Part shown: piece after piece, positions 61,405 through 64,000 of the stretch
How the letters are laid out: each line of letters begins with the position of its first letter
Position numbering within the stretch: position 1 is the first letter of the stretch
From: Domibacillus aminovorans
Lineage (GTDB): Bacteria; Bacillota; Bacilli; Bacillales; Domibacillaceae
Assembly (NCBI RefSeq): GCF_001643235.1
Contig: NZ_LQWY01000023.1
Span: 45,423 to 109,422 of the forward strand
DNA: 64,000 nt
Direction of reading: 5' to 3'
Made by a program: the position numbers and the translations under genes
The notes under the pieces: model-generated
What the model saw: the letters and a program-made list of their open reading frames with translations, nothing else
Told to the model about the DNA's origin: nothing
Databases searched by the model: none

Positions 61405-62277
61405 TTAATGAATGGCTTCCAGATCGATTCGCTCAATAAATTCAACAAATGCTCGCACAATGTTTAGTTGCAGAGACTCTTCGTGAAAGAACATCCAGCT
61501 TTTACGGATAATCAGCTCGCCTTCACTCGTTTTTAGTTTGGTTTTATGCAAGTCTTCAAGATCGTCTAAAATCATGCTTGGCAAAATGGCATAGCCGAGT
61601 CCGTTGGCGACCATGTTTTTGCACGTGCCGGCTTTATCGACATCGATGCTGACAAGTGGCGGCTTTGTATAGTTTTCTGCCCACCAATTGTCGACGATCA
61701 TTTTTAAGTTTTGATCGGTGCGGTAATCAATACGAGGTAAGTCGGGCAGATCACTCAAATCAATTTTTTCTTTTGAGGCGATGCAGATCGATTCGTCAAA
61801 TAAGAGCCGCTTTTGGTCTTTCCATTTGTAGTCGCCTTTCACCAATCCAACATGTACATCCTGGTTATGGATTAAATGAGCGATTTGACTGCTCCAATCC
61901 GTCGTTACTTTAAACTCAATATCTGGATACTCCTCTTTAAATAATTTCAGCAAGCCGGGCAGTTTGTAATCTGTGAAAAAGGTGGAGACACCAAGTCGCA
62001 GTGTGCCGGCGATTTTATTTTCCATATTGAGTACATTTTCTTTTATTTGCTGCATGCGATGAATCGTTTCGTGCGCGCATTTTGCTAAATACTCGCCTTG
62101 CGGTGTGAACTGAACACCGCGCCTGCCGCGATTGACGATTTGAACGCCGAATTCTTTTTCAATTTGTTTTAATCGATTTGTCAAAGCAGGCTGTGAAATA
62201 TACAACGTTCTTGCTGCGTTCGTAATATTTTTTTCTTCATAAAGTGTCTGCAAAAAGAGCCAATCACGCTCATCCAT
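61405..62277 (-). CDS. LysR-family regulator
   Basis: The N-terminal HTH reads FLQTLYEEKNITNAARTLYI and SQPALTNRLKQIEKEFGVQI; residues 90-290 are the substrate-binding domain (LRLGVSTFFTDYKLPGLLKL, NGLGYAILPSMILDD). Length 290 is normal. It is divergent from the AbrB-type transporter gene, the usual position for a LysR activator of its neighbour. The intergenic inverted repeat at 62311-62324 is the probable site. Confidence 0.9.
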   Translation of the reverse strand: MDERDWLFLQTLYEEKNITNAARTLYISQPALTNRLKQIEKEFGVQIVNRGRRGVQFTPQGEYLAKCAHETIHRMQQIKENVLNMENKIAGTLRLGVSTFFTDYKLPGLLKLFKEEYPDIEFKVTTDWSSQIAHLIHNQDVHVGLVKGDYKWKDQKRLLFDESICIASKEKIDLSDLPDLPRIDYRTDQNLKMIVDNWWAENYTKPPLVSIDVDKAGTCKNMVANGLGYAILPSMILDDLEDLHKTKLKTSEGELIIRKSWMFFHEESLQLNIVRAFVEFIERIDLEAIH

Positions 62278-62310
62278 ATAAAATCCCCTCCAATAGACAT
62301 AATTTTTATT

Positions 62311-62324
62311 TATGATTGATCATA
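62311..62324. promoter_or_regulatory. LysR-type inverted repeat
   Basis: TATGAT-TG-ATCATA lies in the 122-bp divergent region and contains T-N11-A. Confidence 0.5.
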
Positions 62325-62399
62325 TTAAACCATTATTTTATTTATTTCTGTATGTATATTATAGTTAATTGTACAAGAAACAGAAAGAGGGAAGATATA

Positions 62400-63500
62400 A
62401 TGAAAGAAAATAAATGGTTGTTTATGGCGATGAGCAGTGTGGGTGGTCTTTTATTGTCGATGACGGGTTTATCGATCGGCTGGATGCTCGGAACGCTGCT
62501 AACGGCAGCACTTATTTCTTTCGCAAAGCCACATTTACTGGGATCCAAAGGAACACCGAAATACTGGCTTTATATCGGGCAATGTATTTTAGGCATTGAG
62601 CTCGGGCAAAAAATAAATTTATCGGTCTTATCCGTTTTTCAGCAGCACTGGGTGGTTATTCTCGTCATGTTGTTATTGTCAATCGTGTTTTCACTGCTAT
62701 CCGGTTATATGCTATGGAAATTTAGCCGGACGGATATGCTGACGAGTTTTTTTGGCACAGCACCGGGTGGATTGTCCGCGATGCCTGGAATGGCGGAAGA
62801 AGTCGGCGCAAACACAGCGGTCGTCAGCCTCATTCAAACGATGCGTGTCTTCCTCGTTATTTTAATCATCCCAGTCATCGTGTCGGCACCCGTTTTTCAT
62901 GCATCGATACCGGTTGAGGCGGGGCCTGCGGCATTATCATTTGAACTGAATCAGCTTTTGTGGACTGCGGTACTGGCTGTTATTGCTTATGGAGGATACC
63001 GGTTAGGAAAACTGTTGAAATTTCCGGCGCCATGGCTGCTTGGAAGCATGGTCGCCGTTGCGATCGTTCAGTCCGTTAGCTCCTCATACGTAGGTCATGA
63101 TATGGCCGCATTCTGGCCGCACAGCGTGATGGTCGCTTCGCAAATTCTAATTGCGGTATCAATTGGCTCGCGTTTCCGGAAAGAAATGTTTATCGGATTA
63201 AAACAAACGTTAACGGTCGCGTTCATCAGCACCATAGTTTTAATTGTCGCAATGTTTGCATGCGCCTATGCTGTTTCGGAAATGACTGGAATGGCGTTCA
63301 TGACTGCGGCACTTGCATTTGCACCAGGTGGCATCGCTGAAATGGCGACAACTGCTGTTGTTCTTGATGCCGACTCGACATTTGTCGTTGCTGTACAGGT
63401 GCTACGAATTATTGCTGTCTGCCTCATTTTGCCGCCAATTTTCAAATTGCTGCATGCATGGGAAGTTCGGAAAGAGGTTCATTCACATGCCTCGGTTTAA
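62400..63500 (+). CDS. AbrB-family membrane transporter
   Basis: A 366-residue protein with about ten helices made of two homologous halves (LGTLLTAALISFAKPHLLGS with SFFGTAPGGLSAMPGMAEEV, and LLGSMVAVAIVQSVSSSYV with ALAFAPGGIAEMATTAVVLD). The APGG..EM motif occurs twice, as in the AbrB duplication family, once named for ammonia monooxygenase. Substrate unknown. ATG 62400 follows AGAGGGAAG. Probably under the divergent LysR regulator. Confidence 0.87.
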   Translation: MKENKWLFMAMSSVGGLLLSMTGLSIGWMLGTLLTAALISFAKPHLLGSKGTPKYWLYIGQCILGIELGQKINLSVLSVFQQHWVVILVMLLLSIVFSLLSGYMLWKFSRTDMLTSFFGTAPGGLSAMPGMAEEVGANTAVVSLIQTMRVFLVILIIPVIVSAPVFHASIPVEAGPAALSFELNQLLWTAVLAVIAYGGYRLGKLLKFPAPWLLGSMVAVAIVQSVSSSYVGHDMAAFWPHSVMVASQILIAVSIGSRFRKEMFIGLKQTLTVAFISTIVLIVAMFACAYAVSEMTGMAFMTAALAFAPGGIAEMATTAVVLDADSTFVVAVQVLRIIAVCLILPPIFKLLHAWEVRKEVHSHASV

Positions 63501-63554
63501 CTTTTTATATCGATTCATTTATATGCTGCTTATGATTAATAGAAGAAACGCATC

Positions 63555-63594
63555 AAAAAGGAGTATTTATTTAAATAAGCAGAACTCCTTTTTA
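63555..63594 (+). terminator. Terminator of the AbrB-family gene
   Basis: AAAAAGGAGT pairs with ACTCCTTTTT over a 19-base loop. Confidence 0.75.
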
Positions 63595-63638
63595 TAAAAG
63601 GTAATGTAGATCAGATGAAAAATTAAGTTGAAAAATCA

Positions 63639-63667
63639 TTGACTTTATTTTTGAATGTATGTTATAT
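63639..63667 (+). promoter_or_regulatory. rRNA operon promoter P1
   Basis: TTGACT, 17-base spacer, TTATAT. Confidence 0.7.
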
Positions 63668-63761
63668 TAATTCCTGTCGCTAATTATTGTGACTTTGTAA
63701 ATCACTAGTACATTTGAAATTCGATAATAACTATCCACAAGTGATTTTTCGGAAAAAATTA

Positions 63762-63791
63762 TTGACTTTATGTTTCGGGAAATGGTAAAAT
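63762..63791 (+). promoter_or_regulatory. rRNA operon promoter P2
   Basis: TTGACT, 18-base spacer, TAAAAT. Confidence 0.75.
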
Positions 63792-63900
63792 GTTGATCTG
63801 CTACTGATATAACATCAACTTGGAGTGAGTGGATGTTTAGATGTAGTCAAATTCTTAACAAGTGATATGTTTTATCGGAATAATTACTTCTGAAAACATG

Positions 63901-63930
63901 TTGACATTCATATTGAATAAATGGTATGAT
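63901..63930 (+). promoter_or_regulatory. rRNA operon promoter P3
   Basis: TTGACA, 18-base spacer, TATGAT. Confidence 0.8.
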
Positions 63931-64000
63931 GTTAAAGCTGTCGTTGATAACAGCAGTTGAAATTGATCTTTGAAAACTGAACAAAATAAACGCCAACGTT
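63931..64000 (+). other. rRNA operon leader with anti-termination-like sequence
   Basis: TCTTTGAAAACTGAACAAAA at 63967-63986 is the stretch found just before 16S rRNA in Bacillus rrn operons. The 16S gene itself must begin beyond the window. Confidence 0.75.

Noticed and set aside
1..64000. CRISPR arrays, tRNA genes, prophage
   Set aside because: No regularly spaced repeats, no cloverleaf sequence with a GTTCGAATC-like T loop in context, and no phage structural or integrase genes were seen.

Overview
The window reads as chromosome of an aerobic, endospore-forming Firmicute of the Bacillaceae. The grounds are AT-leaning sequence, strong AGGAGG-type ribosome binding sites, ATG/GTG/TTG starts, Ger-type germination genes, a YceCDE/YceG/TelA tellurite-type cluster, a SpeA of the Bacillus kind, and B. 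subtilis-like MocR, GuaD, YezD and AdaA/AdaB proteins. I do not commit to a genus.

Layout. 1-5.4 kb: an NCS2 permease cut by the left edge, an rRNA methyltransferase, a glycerophosphodiesterase, a 37-residue zinc-ribbon gene, a STAS fragment, and a decayed gerABC operon in which only the B permease is whole. 5.4-9.6 kb: a chromate transporter, small membrane proteins and a MocR regulator. 9.6-15 kb: an aminotransferase plus arginine decarboxylase operon behind a 32-bp perfect palindrome, then a HisC-like aminotransferase coupled to a nitrilase. 15-24.4 kb: three TerD proteins, then the Ter-linked set CitE-like lyase, PRTase-TRSP, StiP, HAD, YceG and TelA. 24.5-33.6 kb: a thiolase, then a 2-aminoethylphosphonate (AEP) uptake and breakdown operon behind three PhoP-like half-sites, with a saccharopine-dehydrogenase-like enzyme and a DeoR regulator.

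33.8-36.5 kb: an ada alkylation-repair gene split by a TnpB-only IS200/IS605-type element, whose ends can be placed almost to the base because the flanks rejoin into one reading frame. 36.6-41.4 kb: murB, an MBL-fold hydrolase, a PfkB kinase, a DUF2087 protein and a GIY-YIG protein. 41.4-46.7 kb: a broken Rrf2 regulator, then yezD and a sulfate ABC transporter. Three copies of the same small RNA hairpin, each overlapping a terminator, precede yezD, the binding-protein gene and a DUF2325 gene. I think this is the most likely undescribed element here. 46.8-51.2 kb: a 1310-residue TPR protein with an embedded C39-type cysteine peptidase, and guaD. 51.3-56.6 kb: molybdenum cofactor genes moeB, moaB, moaC (reversed), moeA, moaE, moaD, moaA. 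56.7-63.6 kb: a two-component system with an ABC exporter, an inositol-monophosphatase-family enzyme, and a LysR/AbrB-transporter divergent pair. 63.6-64 kb: three tandem strong promoters and a leader typical of an rRNA operon that must start just beyond the right edge.

All statements rest on reading the sequence. Family names come from recalled motifs and were not checked by search.
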